A stretch of DNA of 64,000 nt from Stenotrophomonas maltophilia (lineage in GTDB: Bacteria; Pseudomonadota; Gammaproteobacteria; Xanthomonadales; Xanthomonadaceae). The stretch covers positions 1,097,441 through 1,161,440 of the forward strand of contig DEVL01000003.1 of NCBI GenBank assembly GCA_002363385.1, given 5' to 3'. Below, piece by piece: positions 17,846 through 26,292 of the stretch; position 1 is the first letter of the stretch; every line of letters starts with the position of its first letter. A program made the translations under genes and the position numbers. The notes under the pieces were generated by a model, which did no database searches, was not told where the DNA came from, and worked only from the letters and a program-made list of their open reading frames with translations.

Positions 17846-17972
17846 TACGGCCCTGCAAGGCGGGGCGCAGCCACGGGGCCGGCATGGCCCAGACCTCATC
17901 CTCCCCGATGGATCGCGACCTCCAGTGTGCCGCGGCGGCATTATTGCCCGGCGGCTGTGCAGGGTTTCTGAA

Positions 17973-17988
17973 CGTGATTCACGTCACA
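17973..17988. promoter_or_regulatory. Clp/CRP-type site upstream of the FecR-GGDEF operon
   Basis: CGTGATTCACGTCACA, which on the minus strand reads TGTGA-N6-TCACG, one base off the TGTGA-N6-TCACA consensus. It lies about 130 bases upstream of the LysM-FecR start and downstream of cnoX. Clp in Xanthomonads binds CRP-like sites and is released by c-di-GMP, so this is a plausible control point for a c-di-GMP synthase operon. Inference from sequence only. Confidence 0.55.
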
Positions 17989-17991
17989 CAT

Positions 17992-18052
17992 CGAAGTCGC
18001 CGATTCCGATAGGCGACTTCGTCAGGCCAGCGCCCCGGACGGCGCTGGCCTG
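17992..18052 (-). terminator. Two perfect hairpins after cnoX
   Basis: Two adjacent stems. CGAAGTCGCC / GGCGACTTCG (17992-18001 with 18012-18021) has a 10-base loop; CAGGCCAGCGCC / GGCGCTGGCCTG (18023-18034 with 18041-18052) has a 6-base loop. The second begins 6 bases past the cnoX stop. Neither has a T-run, so they may stabilise the mRNA end or act as an imperfect terminator. Confidence 0.5.
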
Positions 18053-18058
18053 CATCCA

Positions 18059-18922
18059 TCAGAACAGCAAGGAGGCCATCCGGCGGCGGTACTGGCCGAC
18101 CAGGTCTTCATCCTCGATCACCTTGAAGGCATCGATCAGTAGTTTGCGCGGACGGCCCTCGTCGTAGGTGCGGTCCCGGCGCAGCATGTCCAGGAACTGC
18201 TCCAGCGCGGCGGCGTCCTGGCCGGACAGCAGCAACTGCACGCCACGCAGATGGCGGGCCTGCAGGTCATCGCCATTGGCCGCGATGCGCGCTTCCAGCA
18301 CCTCGGCGGCCGGGGCTTCCTGCAGGGCGCTGGCGAATTCCAAGCGGGCGCGGGCGCGCACGGCGCGGTCATCGGTGGAGAGATTGGCCGGCAGCGCATC
18401 GATCAGGGCGGTGGCTTCGGCGGTGGCGCCGGTCTGCAGCAGCGCCAGGGCCAGATCGAGTTTGAGTTCTTCCCTGTCCGGCTCGGCGGCGATGGCTGCG
18501 CGCAGCACATCGACCTGGGCCTGCGGGTCCAGCGGCGGCGCCTCGACGGCTTCTTCTTCGTCCGGGACCGCCTCCAGCGGGACCACGCCATGCTGGGTCA
18601 GGAACTCGCGCAGTTGACCCTCCGGCACCGCGCCGGGGAAGCCATCCACGATCTGCCCGCCCTTGACCAGGAACACGGTCGGCACCGAGCGGATCTGGAA
18701 GGCGGCCGCGATCTGCTGTTCCTTGTCGACATCGACCTTGGCCAGCTCGAAGGCGCCGTGATATTCGCCGGCCAGCTTTTCCAGCATCGGGCCCAGGGTC
18801 TTGCAGGGGCCGCACCAGGTGGCCCAGAAATCGACCAGCACGGGGGTCTGCAGGGATTTCTGCAGCACCTCGGTCTCGAAGGTCTCGGTGGTGGCGTCAA
18901 ACACGTGGGGCAGATCGCTCAT
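18059..18922 (-). CDS. cnoX: CnoX/YbbN-type thioredoxin with TPR-like C-terminus
   Basis: 287 residues. The N-terminal thioredoxin domain (1-110) carries WCGPC with C37 and C40, so it should be redox active, unlike E. coli CnoX, which has a degenerate motif. The C-terminal half is helical and TPR-like (PLDPQAQVDVLRAAIAAEPD onward), as in CnoX, which protects unfolding proteins and passes them to GroEL or DnaK. It is cytoplasmic, with no signal peptide. A stand-alone gene followed by the hairpins at 17992-18052. Confidence 0.87.
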   Translation of the reverse strand: MSDLPHVFDATTETFETEVLQKSLQTPVLVDFWATWCGPCKTLGPMLEKLAGEYHGAFELAKVDVDKEQQIAAAFQIRSVPTVFLVKGGQIVDGFPGAVPEGQLREFLTQHGVVPLEAVPDEEEAVEAPPLDPQAQVDVLRAAIAAEPDREELKLDLALALLQTGATAEATALIDALPANLSTDDRAVRARARLEFASALQEAPAAEVLEARIAANGDDLQARHLRGVQLLLSGQDAAALEQFLDMLRRDRTYDEGRPRKLLIDAFKVIEDEDLVGQYRRRMASLLF

Positions 18923-19048
18923 GGTTTCAGATCAACGGGAAACTGGAGAGCAAGTGTATGGTGCCGGTCGCGGCCGGACGCAACCCCAGCGGGCGGAATC
19001 CGCCCGGAACGGCCACAATGCAGGCCTTGTGAACTCGCCGGGTGCAAC

Positions 19049-19660
19049 ATGCTGGGACTCCATCGTTGGGAACGTGCGCTGGGCATCGCCGCCGCCGTGT
19101 TGTTCGTCGGGGCGGTGATTGGATTCGGCGCGGCGCTGCCGCTGTTCGATCCGATCGGCCACCCGGTCGCGCTGCTGGGTGCGATGGGCGTGCCGCATGC
19201 GCTGGCCTTCAACCTCCTCGGCTTCGCGCTGCCCGGCCTGCTTGCCAGCGTGGTCGCGCTGCGCCTGCTGTTGCGGGTGCCACGTACGGCACCCTGGTCG
19301 ATGCGGGTGGGGGCGCAGTTGTTGATGCTGGCCGGCGTCGGGTTCACCGCGATGGGGGTGCTGCCGTTGGATACCAGCGATCTGGACAATCCGGCCAGCC
19401 AGTACCACGCCAGTGCGTGGATGGTCTGGGTGCTGGCCTTCGTGCCGGGTGCGGTGATGTCCGGCATTGGTGCGTTGCGCATATCGGCCTGGCGTGCCGT
19501 CGGCGGCCTGCATCTGGCGTGCGGGGTGGGCGTGCTGCTGGCCGCGTTCGCGCTGCAGGCACTGCTGCCGGCCCCGCTGGCACAGCGCGTGGCGTTCGGG
19601 GTGTGGCTGGTCTGGCTGGTGGCGGTGCTGCCGTTGGCCCCGGCCGCGCGGCGGTCCTGA
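19049..19660 (+). CDS. DUF998 family integral membrane protein
   Basis: 203 residues, almost entirely hydrophobic, with about six predicted transmembrane helices separated by short loops. The central GFTAMGVLPLDTSDLDNPASQYHA loop is typical of DUF998 proteins, whose function is unknown. ATG at 19049 is chosen because it starts just before the first helix; the open frame extends upstream antisense to cnoX and is not credible there. No neighbour suggests a role. Confidence 0.75.
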   Translation: MLGLHRWERALGIAAAVLFVGAVIGFGAALPLFDPIGHPVALLGAMGVPHALAFNLLGFALPGLLASVVALRLLLRVPRTAPWSMRVGAQLLMLAGVGFTAMGVLPLDTSDLDNPASQYHASAWMVWVLAFVPGAVMSGIGALRISAWRAVGGLHLACGVGVLLAAFALQALLPAPLAQRVAFGVWLVWLVAVLPLAPAARRS

Positions 19661-19846
19661 GCGCGGGCGTGGCCTCTGCTGCGCCCGGCTACGCGCCTGG
19701 ACCGAAGTCAGGGAGTGGTGCTTTTCGCCAATCTCCTGTCAATTCAATGAGATGAGGGGTTTGGCCAAGGCGGTGGGCAACGTCGATTGGAGCCCTTTGC
19801 CGCACTGCGGTACCCTGTGCCGCTTTGCCGCCGCACTAGCGTTTTT

Positions 19847-22495
19847 ATGACCAGCGTCGAACCCAACGTTTACGATCCGCAGCAGGTTGAATCCGCCGCC
19901 CAGCAGTACTGGGATGCCACCCGTGCCTTCGAGGTCACCGAGACCTCGGACAAGCCGAAGTTCTACTGCCTTTCGATGCTGCCGTATCCGTCCGGTGCGT
20001 TGCACATGGGCCACGTGCGCAACTACACGATCGGTGACGTGATCAGCCGCTACAAGCGGATGACCGGCCACAACGTGCTGCAGCCGATGGGCTGGGATGC
20101 GTTTGGCCTGCCGGCCGAGAACGCGGCGATCAAGAACAACACCGCGCCGGCCAAGTGGACCTACGCCAACATCGAGCACATGCGTGGCCAGTTCAAGGCC
20201 ATGGGCTATGCGATCGACTGGTCGCGCGAGTTCGCCACCTGCACGCCCGAGTACTACGTGCACGAGCAGCGCATGTTCACCCGCCTGATGCGCAAGGGCC
20301 TGGCCTACCGCCGCAACGCGGTGGTGAACTGGGACCCGATCGATCAGACCGTGCTGGCCAACGAACAGGTCATCGACGGGCGCGGCTGGCGTTCCGGCGC
20401 GCTGGTGGAAAAACGCGAGATCCCGCAGTGGTTCCTGCGCATCACCGATTACGCCCAGGAACTGCTGGATGGCCTGGACGAACTGCCGGGCTGGCCCGAT
20501 TCGGTCAAGACCATGCAGCGCAACTGGATCGGCCGCTCGGAAGGGCTGGAGATCCAGTTCGACGTGCGTGATGCCGACGGCAGCACGCTGGATCCGCTGC
20601 GCGTGTTCACCACCCGTCCGGACACCGTGATGGGCGTGACCTTTGTGTCGATCGCCGGCGAACACCCGCTGGCCCAGCACGCGGCCAAGTCCAACCCGGC
20701 GCTGGCCGCGCTGCTGGCCGAGATGAAGCAGGGCGGCGTCTCCGAGGCCGAGCTGGAAACCCAGGAAAAGCGCGGCATGGATACCGGCCTGCGCGCCATC
20801 CATCCGGTCACCGGCGCCCAGGTGCCGGTATGGGTCGCCAATTTCGTGCTGATGGGCTACGGCACCGGTGCGGTGATGGCGGTCCCGGGCCACGATCAGC
20901 GCGACAATGAATTCGCCAACAAGTACGGCCTGCCGATCCGCCAGGTCATCGCGTTGAAGTCGCTGCGGAAGGAAGAGAGCGCCTACGACCCCACCCGCTG
21001 GCAGGACTGGTACGGCGACAAGACCCGCGAGACCGAGCTGGTCAACTCCGAAGAGTTCGACGGGCTGGATTTCCAGGGCGCCTTCGAGGCGCTGGCCGAG
21101 CGCTTCGAGCGCAAGGCCCAGGGCCAGCGCCGTGTGAACTACCGTCTGCGCGACTGGGGCGTGAGCCGCCAGCGCTACTGGGGCTGCCCGATCCCGGTGA
21201 TCTACTGCCCCAAGTGCGGCGCTTTGCCGGTGCCGGAAGAGCAGCTGCCGGTGATCCTGCCGGAGAACGTCAACTTTGTCGGCACCGGTTCGCCGATCAA
21301 GGCCGATCCGGAATGGCGCAAGACCACCTGCCCGGACTGCGGCGGCGCAGCCGAGCGCGAGACCGACACCTTCGATACCTTCATGGAGTCGAGCTGGTAC
21401 TACGCGCGCTACACCTCGCCGGGTGCCCGTGATGCGGTCGACAAGCGTGGCAACTACTGGCTGCCGGTCGATCAGTACATCGGCGGCATCGAGCACGCGA
21501 TCCTGCACCTGATGTACTTCCGTTTCTTCCACAAGCTGCTGCGTGATGCGCGCATGGTGGACAGCAACGAGCCGGCGCAGAACCTGCTGTGCCAGGGCAT
21601 GGTGATCGCCGAGACCTACTACCGCCCGAATCCGGACGGCTCCAAGGACTGGATCAACCCGGCCGATGTCGATGTACAGCGTGACGAGCGCGGCCGCATC
21701 GTCGGAGCGACCCTGATCGCCGACGGTCAGCCGGTGGTGATCGGTGGCACCGAGAAGATGTCCAAGTCCAAGAACAACGGCGTGGACCCGCAGGTGATGG
21801 TGAGCAAGTACGGCGCCGATACCGTGCGCCTGTTCTCGATGTTCGCCGCGCCGCCGGAGCAGTCGCTGGAGTGGAACGAAGCCGGCGTGGACGGCATGGC
21901 GCGCTTCCTGCGTCGCTTGTGGGCGCAGGTGCAGAAGCATGCCGCCGACGGTGCCGCCCCGGCCCTGGACGTGGCCGCGCTCAGCGCCGAGCAGAAGGCG
22001 CTGCGCCGCAAGACCCACGAAACCATCGGCAAGGTCGGCGACGACTACGGCCGCCGCCACAGCTTCAACACCGCCATCGCGGCGGTGATGGAACTGATGA
22101 ACGCGCTGGCCAAGTTCGATGACGTCAGCGAGCAGGGCCGTGCGGTGCGCCAGGAAGCGCTGCGTGCCACCGTGCTGCTGCTCAATCCGATCACCCCGCA
22201 TGCCAGCCATGCGCTGTGGCAGGTGCTGGGCCACGGCGAGGAACTGCTGGAAGACCAGGCCTTCCCGGAAGCCGATCCGGCCGCGCTGGTGCGCGATGCA
22301 GTGACGCTGGCCGTCCAGGTCAACGGCAAGCTGCGTGGGACCATCGATGTCGCGGCCGATGCCCCGCGGGATCAGATCGAAGCGCTGGGTCTGGCCGAGC
22401 CGAACGCGGCCAAGTTCCTGGAAGGGCTGGTGGTGCGCAAGATCATCATCGTGCCCGGCAAGATCGTGAACATCGTGGCGGCCCCGCAGGGCTGA
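19847..22495 (+). CDS. leuS: Leucyl-tRNA synthetase
   Basis: 882 residues, full length. The HIGH-type motif appears as HMGH after MLPYPSGAL, the editing (CP1) domain follows with TTRPDTVMGVTF, the zinc-binding knuckles CPKCG and CPDCGG are present, and the KMSKS motif reads EKMSKSKNNG. It charges tRNA-Leu and edits mischarged norvaline or isoleucine. ATG at 19847 has no clear Shine-Dalgarno; it is chosen because MTSVEPNVYDPQQVE is the normal N-terminus. First gene of leuS-lptE-holA-nadD-rsfS-rlmH. The 186 bases upstream hold no motif I can name. Confidence 0.98.
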   Translation: MTSVEPNVYDPQQVESAAQQYWDATRAFEVTETSDKPKFYCLSMLPYPSGALHMGHVRNYTIGDVISRYKRMTGHNVLQPMGWDAFGLPAENAAIKNNTAPAKWTYANIEHMRGQFKAMGYAIDWSREFATCTPEYYVHEQRMFTRLMRKGLAYRRNAVVNWDPIDQTVLANEQVIDGRGWRSGALVEKREIPQWFLRITDYAQELLDGLDELPGWPDSVKTMQRNWIGRSEGLEIQFDVRDADGSTLDPLRVFTTRPDTVMGVTFVSIAGEHPLAQHAAKSNPALAALLAEMKQGGVSEAELETQEKRGMDTGLRAIHPVTGAQVPVWVANFVLMGYGTGAVMAVPGHDQRDNEFANKYGLPIRQVIALKSLRKEESAYDPTRWQDWYGDKTRETELVNSEEFDGLDFQGAFEALAERFERKAQGQRRVNYRLRDWGVSRQRYWGCPIPVIYCPKCGALPVPEEQLPVILPENVNFVGTGSPIKADPEWRKTTCPDCGGAAERETDTFDTFMESSWYYARYTSPGARDAVDKRGNYWLPVDQYIGGIEHAILHLMYFRFFHKLLRDARMVDSNEPAQNLLCQGMVIAETYYRPNPDGSKDWINPADVDVQRDERGRIVGATLIADGQPVVIGGTEKMSKSKNNGVDPQVMVSKYGADTVRLFSMFAAPPEQSLEWNEAGVDGMARFLRRLWAQVQKHAADGAAPALDVAALSAEQKALRRKTHETIGKVGDDYGRRHSFNTAIAAVMELMNALAKFDDVSEQGRAVRQEALRATVLLLNPITPHASHALWQVLGHGEELLEDQAFPEADPAALVRDAVTLAVQVNGKLRGTIDVAADAPRDQIEALGLAEPNAAKFLEGLVVRKIIIVPGKIVNIVAAPQG

Positions 22496-22612
22496 TCCTG
22501 TCGTGCCTACCGGGTGCCTGTGCACCCGGTCCGGTATCAAGTCCTGTTCACGCGGCATCCGGCACGATCACTGCTTGTTGCCGCGACCGCCCGGCTCCTA
22601 CAGACTGTGTCC

Positions 22613-23248
22613 ATGACCCGATTCCTGCTTGCCCTTGTCCTGACCGCGACCCTTGCCGGGTGCGGTTTCCATCTGCGCAACAAGCTGATGCTGCCGGCCG
22701 ATACCGCCGCAGTCCAGGTAGTGTCCACTGCGCCCTACAGCGAGCTGGTGAAGCTGCTGCGTCGTGGTCTGCAGTCCTCGGGGGCACAGCTGGCCGATCC
22801 GGACAGCACCGGTCCGGCCTCGCAGCTGCAGGTGGTGTCCGAGCGTTGGGGCGACCTGCCCATCGCGATCGATGCCCAGGGCCGTGCCCAGGAATACAGC
22901 CTGCGCTACGCGGTGATCTTCATCTTCCGTCGCGAAGATGGCAGCGAGCTGGTGCCGCAGCAGGTGATCGAACTCTCGCGCGATTACGTGTCTCCGCCGA
23001 CCGACGCCACCGGTACCACCACCGAGCGCGAAATCCTCGCCGACGAACTGCGTCGCGAGATGTCCGCCTCGATCATGCGCCGCATCGACAGCGTGGTCCG
23101 TGCCGAGCTGGAGCACGGCCGTGCGCCGGCCAAGCCGGGTACGACGCCGGTGGAAACGCCGGTTGAGATCCCGGCGGCATCTCCGGCAAGCCCGACCTCG
23201 ACGACCCCGACGCCGGCGGTCCCCGCCGTCGTCCCGCAGGGGCGCTGA
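22613..23248 (+). CDS. lptE: LptE, LPS-assembly lipoprotein
   Basis: 211 residues. A lipoprotein signal ends in LAGC, followed by the family start GFHLRNK and a compact alpha/beta domain. LptE plugs the LptD barrel and helps insert lipopolysaccharide in the outer leaflet of the outer membrane. The C-terminal 45 residues are a Pro/Thr/Ala-rich tail longer than in E. coli, probably disordered. Start at ATG 22613 gives the lipobox directly. It sits between leuS and holA, the usual gammaproteobacterial order. Confidence 0.95.
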   Translation: MTRFLLALVLTATLAGCGFHLRNKLMLPADTAAVQVVSTAPYSELVKLLRRGLQSSGAQLADPDSTGPASQLQVVSERWGDLPIAIDAQGRAQEYSLRYAVIFIFRREDGSELVPQQVIELSRDYVSPPTDATGTTTEREILADELRREMSASIMRRIDSVVRAELEHGRAPAKPGTTPVETPVEIPAASPASPTSTTPTPAVPAVVPQGR

Positions 23249-23279
23249 GCCCGGTCCGCCTGCGGATCGGCCTGCCCGG

Positions 23280-24317
23280 ATGGAACTGCGTCCCGAACAG
23301 CTCGCCAGCCAACCGGCCAGCCAGCCGTTGGCCCCGGTCTACCTGATCGCCGGCCCTGAAACCCTGCGTGTGCTCGAAGCCGCCGATGCGGTGCGTGCGC
23401 GGGCGCGTGCCGATGGCGTCAACGAGCGCGAAGTCTTCGATGCCGATGGCCGTGACTTCGACTGGAACCAGCTCGACGCCAGCTTCAACGCGCCCAGCCT
23501 GTTCAGTGCCCGACGCCTGATGGAGCTGCGCCTGCCCAGCGGCAAGCCGGGCAAGGAAGGGGCCGAGGTGATCAGCCAGTTCTGTGCCAATCCGGCGCCG
23601 GACGTGATCCTGCTGATCACCTGCAACGAATGGAGCAAGGCCCACCAGACCAAGTGGGCCGATGCGGTCGGCCGCGCCGGGGTGATCTCGGTGGCCTGGG
23701 CGATCAAGCCGCATGAGCTCACCGAATGGATCGAGCGCCGCCTGCGTGGCAAGGGCCTGCGCGCCGATCCCCAGGCCGTGCAGCGCCTGGCCGAGCGGGT
23801 GGAGGGCAATCTGCTCGCCGCCGCGCAGGAAATCGACAAGCTGGCCCTGCTGGCCGATGGCCAGACGCTGGACGTGGACACGATGGAGTCGCTGGTGGCC
23901 GATGCCGCCCGCTATGACGTGTTCCGCCTGGTTGAAGCGACCTTCTCCGGCCAGCCCGCCGCCGTCCTGCGGATGGTCGCCGGCCTGCGTGCCGAGGGTG
24001 AAGCGGTGGCCGCGCTCACCCCGATCGTGATCCGCGAGCTGCTGTCCACGGCCGGTCTGGCGCGGGTACAGGCGCGCGGCGGCAACCTGGCCGCGGAAAT
24101 GAAAAGCCGCGGCATCTGGGAGTCGCGGCAGGCGCCGTTCAAGCGCGCGCTGCAGCGTCACCCCGAGGTCAAGCGCTGGGAGCGTTTCGTGGCCGAAGCG
24201 GGGCTGGTGGACCGCATCGCCAAGGGGCGCGCCGATGGCGATGCCTGGCTGGCGCTGGAACGGCTGCTGATCGCCGTCTCCGAAGCCCGCGCCGTGCGCC
24301 TGCTCGCCCGGGCCTGA
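23280..24317 (+). CDS. holA: DNA polymerase III delta subunit
   Basis: 345 residues. It starts MELRPEQLA and continues LAPVYLIAGPETLRVLEAADAVR, the HolA N-terminal clamp-interaction region, then the AAA-like core without a functional P-loop and a helical C-terminal collar domain. Delta opens the beta clamp during loading. ATG at 23280 is 31 bases after lptE; the longer open frame upstream overlaps lptE and is Arg-rich noise. Four bases separate it from nadD, so the genes are co-transcribed. Confidence 0.95.
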   Translation: MELRPEQLASQPASQPLAPVYLIAGPETLRVLEAADAVRARARADGVNEREVFDADGRDFDWNQLDASFNAPSLFSARRLMELRLPSGKPGKEGAEVISQFCANPAPDVILLITCNEWSKAHQTKWADAVGRAGVISVAWAIKPHELTEWIERRLRGKGLRADPQAVQRLAERVEGNLLAAAQEIDKLALLADGQTLDVDTMESLVADAARYDVFRLVEATFSGQPAAVLRMVAGLRAEGEAVAALTPIVIRELLSTAGLARVQARGGNLAAEMKSRGIWESRQAPFKRALQRHPEVKRWERFVAEAGLVDRIAKGRADGDAWLALERLLIAVSEARAVRLLARA

Positions 24318-24321
24318 GCCC

Positions 24322-24987
24322 ATGGGGCTGCGCATCTATTACGGCGGGACCTTCGATCCCGTCCATCTGGGCCATCTGGCCATTGCTCTGGCTGCGCGCG
24401 ACCAGCTGCAGGTCGCAGTGCGCCTGCTGCCGGCCGCAGATCCTCCGCACCGTGCCGCCCCCGGCGCCGATGCCGCGCAGCGCTTGGCGATGCTCGCCCT
24501 TGCGATCGGTGACGAGCCCGGCCTGCTGCTGGACCGCCGCGAGCTGGACCGGGCCGAGCGCACCCCGGGCGTGCCGTCCTATACCGTCGATACCCTGCGC
24601 GAGCTGCGTGCCGAGCTGGGCCCGCGCCAGCCGATCGCCTGGCTGATCGGAGCGGACAGCCTGCTGGCCCTGCCCAGTTGGCATCAGTGGGCGTCGTTGT
24701 TCGATCTGGCGCATTTCATCGTCGCCGACCGCCCGGGCAGTCCCCTGGCCGACACCCTTGACCCGGTGCTGGCGCAAGCCCTGGAAGGGCGCTGGGCCAG
24801 TCATGAGCGCGAGCTGTTCAACGCGCCGACCGGCCGCCTGCTGCGCCTGCAGGCCCCGCTGCGCGAGGAATCGGCGACCGCCGTGCGCGCACAGATCGCG
24901 GCGGGCGGCCCCTGGCAGTCGCTGCTGCCCGGGCCAGTGGCGGGCTACATCCTGGATCACCGCCTGTACGGGGCGACACCGTGGTGA
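24322..24987 (+). CDS. nadD: Nicotinate-nucleotide adenylyltransferase
   Basis: 221 residues with the nucleotidyltransferase signature GGTFDPVHLGH at residues 8-18, and near the C-terminus ESATAVRAQI, corresponding to the (S/T)-x-x-x-(I/V)-R phosphate-binding motif. It adenylates nicotinate mononucleotide to form deamido-NAD in NAD synthesis. It is located four bases after holA, the standard arrangement, and followed by rsfS. Confidence 0.96.
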   Translation: MGLRIYYGGTFDPVHLGHLAIALAARDQLQVAVRLLPAADPPHRAAPGADAAQRLAMLALAIGDEPGLLLDRRELDRAERTPGVPSYTVDTLRELRAELGPRQPIAWLIGADSLLALPSWHQWASLFDLAHFIVADRPGSPLADTLDPVLAQALEGRWASHERELFNAPTGRLLRLQAPLREESATAVRAQIAAGGPWQSLLPGPVAGYILDHRLYGATPW

Positions 24988-25045
24988 ATACGCGCGGGCG
25001 CGCCGCCCCGTATAATCGATCCCACATTTATCGAGTTGACCCGCT

Positions 25046-25477
25046 TTGAGCAACCAAGCCCAGCCCCAGACCATCAAGGTCCAACTGCCGAATCCGGCGC
25101 CCTCCGTTCTGCAGCTGCTCGAGTGCGTGCGCGGGGCGACCGAAGAACTGAAGGCCAAGGATCTCGTTGAGATCGACGTCATCGGCCGCTCCAGCGTTGC
25201 CGATTACATGGTGATCGCGTCGGGCACCTCCAGCCGTCACGTGAAGTCGATCGCCGACGAAGTGGTGAAGTTCGCCAAGAAGCTGGGTGTGATGCCGCTG
25301 GGTGTGGAAGGCGAACGCGAAGCCGAGTGGGTGCTGGTCGACCTGGGCGACGTGATCGTCCACGTGATGCTGCCGCGCGTGCGTGAATTCTACGCGCTCG
25401 AGCGCCTGTGGACCGTGGGTGACCAGCCGCCGATCGAACTGCTCGACGATACGGACGACGACTACGACGCGCGGTAA
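25046..25477 (+). CDS. rsfS: Ribosomal silencing factor RsfS
   Basis: 143 residues. The core KDLVEIDVIGRSSVADYMVIASGTSSRHVKSIADEVV is highly characteristic. RsfS binds L14 of the 50S subunit and blocks joining with 30S in stationary phase. The apparent start is TTG at 25046 with a poor Shine-Dalgarno; the next in-frame ATG would remove the conserved core, so TTG is accepted. A C-terminal acidic tail (LDDTDDDYD) is longer than in E. coli. Next gene rlmH follows after 84 bases. Confidence 0.94.
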   Translation: MSNQAQPQTIKVQLPNPAPSVLQLLECVRGATEELKAKDLVEIDVIGRSSVADYMVIASGTSSRHVKSIADEVVKFAKKLGVMPLGVEGEREAEWVLVDLGDVIVHVMLPRVREFYALERLWTVGDQPPIELLDDTDDDYDAR

Positions 25478-25500
25478 TTCCCGCACGTACGGTCACGACG

Positions 25501-25525
25501 ACGGCGCCGATGGCGCCGTTGTCTT
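25501..25525 (+). terminator. Hairpin between rsfS and rlmH
   Basis: ACGGCGCC / GGCGCCGT (25501-25508 with 25512-25519), loop GAT, followed by TGTCTTTT. It is a possible weak terminator or attenuator inside the operon. Confidence 0.45.
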
Positions 25526-25561
25526 TTGCGGCGCCACGCAGGGTGTCCGCGGAGGATGGAG

Positions 25562-26032
25562 ATGAAAGCCAAGTTGATCGCCACCGGCGAACGCGCCCCG
25601 TCCTGGGTGGCGCAGGGGTTTGCCGAGTACCAGAAGCGGCTCTCGCACTGGCTGCCGTTCGAGCTGGTCGAGATCGAGCCCGGCCTGCGCGGCAAGGGCC
25701 GCGATGCGCGCCGCGCCACCGATGACGAGGGCAAGCGGGTGATCGCTGCGCTGCCGAAGAATGCCTACGTGGTCGCGCTCGATGTGCCGGGGCGCCAGCT
25801 CAGCTCCGAGCAGCTGGCGCAGCGTCTGGAACATTGGCGCGGGCAGGGCAGGGACCTGGCCTTCCTGATCGGCGGGCCCGAAGGCCATTCGGCGGAAGTG
25901 TCGGCCATGGCGGACGAGAAATGGTCGATCGGCCCGCTGACGCTGCCGCACATGCTGGTGCGTCTGGTGGTGGCCGAGCAGTTGTACCGCGCCGCGGCGA
26001 TGCTGGCCAACCATCCGTATCATCGCGCGTGA
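25562..26032 (+). CDS. rlmH: 23S rRNA pseudouridine(1915) N3-methyltransferase
   Basis: 156 residues, exactly the family length. SPOUT-class features are visible: FLIGGPEGHS forms the knot and SAM site, and PLTLPHMLVRLVVAEQLYRA the C-terminal helix. It methylates pseudouridine 1915 in helix 69 of 23S rRNA. ATG at 25562 follows a GGAGG. It completes the leuS-to-rlmH string; tRNA-Asn follows with its own promoter. Confidence 0.97.
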   Translation: MKAKLIATGERAPSWVAQGFAEYQKRLSHWLPFELVEIEPGLRGKGRDARRATDDEGKRVIAALPKNAYVVALDVPGRQLSSEQLAQRLEHWRGQGRDLAFLIGGPEGHSAEVSAMADEKWSIGPLTLPHMLVRLVVAEQLYRAAAMLANHPYHRA

Positions 26033-26051
26033 AATAGTTGTCGCCAGACGG

Positions 26052-26080
26052 GTTACATCTCGCGAAAAACGGGCTACAAT
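26052..26080 (+). promoter_or_regulatory. Probable promoter of tRNA-Asn
   Basis: -35 GTTACA (26052-26057), 17-base spacer, -10 TACAAT (26075-26080), placing the start about 3 bases before the mature tRNA. Confidence 0.65.
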
Positions 26081-26089
26081 GCGCACCCC

Positions 26090-26166
26090 GCCCGAATAGC
26101 TCAGCCGGTTAGAGCACTTGACTGTTAATCAGGGGGTCGTTGGTTCGAGTCCAACTTCGGGCGCCA
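26090..26166 (+). tRNA. tRNA-Asn (GTT)
   Basis: 77 bases with CCA encoded. Acceptor stem GCCCGAA pairs with TTCGGGC, and the discriminator base is G. The anticodon stem CTTGA/TCAGG includes one T-G pair and holds loop CTGTTAA, anticodon GTT, so it decodes Asn. The T-arm contains GGTTCGAGTCC. A stem-loop terminator follows at 26181. Confidence 0.97.
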
Positions 26167-26180
26167 AGATCTGAGAAAAA

Positions 26181-26208
26181 GCCTCGCAGCGATGCGAGGC
26201 TTTTTTTT
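26181..26208 (+). terminator. Rho-independent terminator of tRNA-Asn
   Basis: Stem GCCTCGCA / TGCGAGGC with loop GCGA, immediately followed by eight T. Classic intrinsic terminator 14 bases after the tRNA. Confidence 0.92.
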
Positions 26209-26243
26209 GTCCGCGATCCGCGTGCTTCGCATGACCGGCCAAC

Positions 26244-26268
26244 AAAAAGCCCGGGCACTGCCCGGGCT
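26244..26268 (-). terminator. Rho-independent terminator of the TonB-dependent receptor
   Basis: Nine-bp perfect stem AGCCCGGGC / GCCCGGGCT (26248-26256 with 26260-26268), loop of three. On the minus strand it is followed by a T-run (the AAAAA at 26244-26248 on the plus strand). It lies 24 bases past the receptor stop. Confidence 0.88.
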
Positions 26269-26292
26269 CCTTGTTCCCCAAGTGCGGCTACC

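Noticed and set aside
19739..22558. 939-residue minus-strand frame over leuS
   Set aside because: Antisense to a complete leucyl-tRNA synthetase; low-complexity His/Gly/Arg product.
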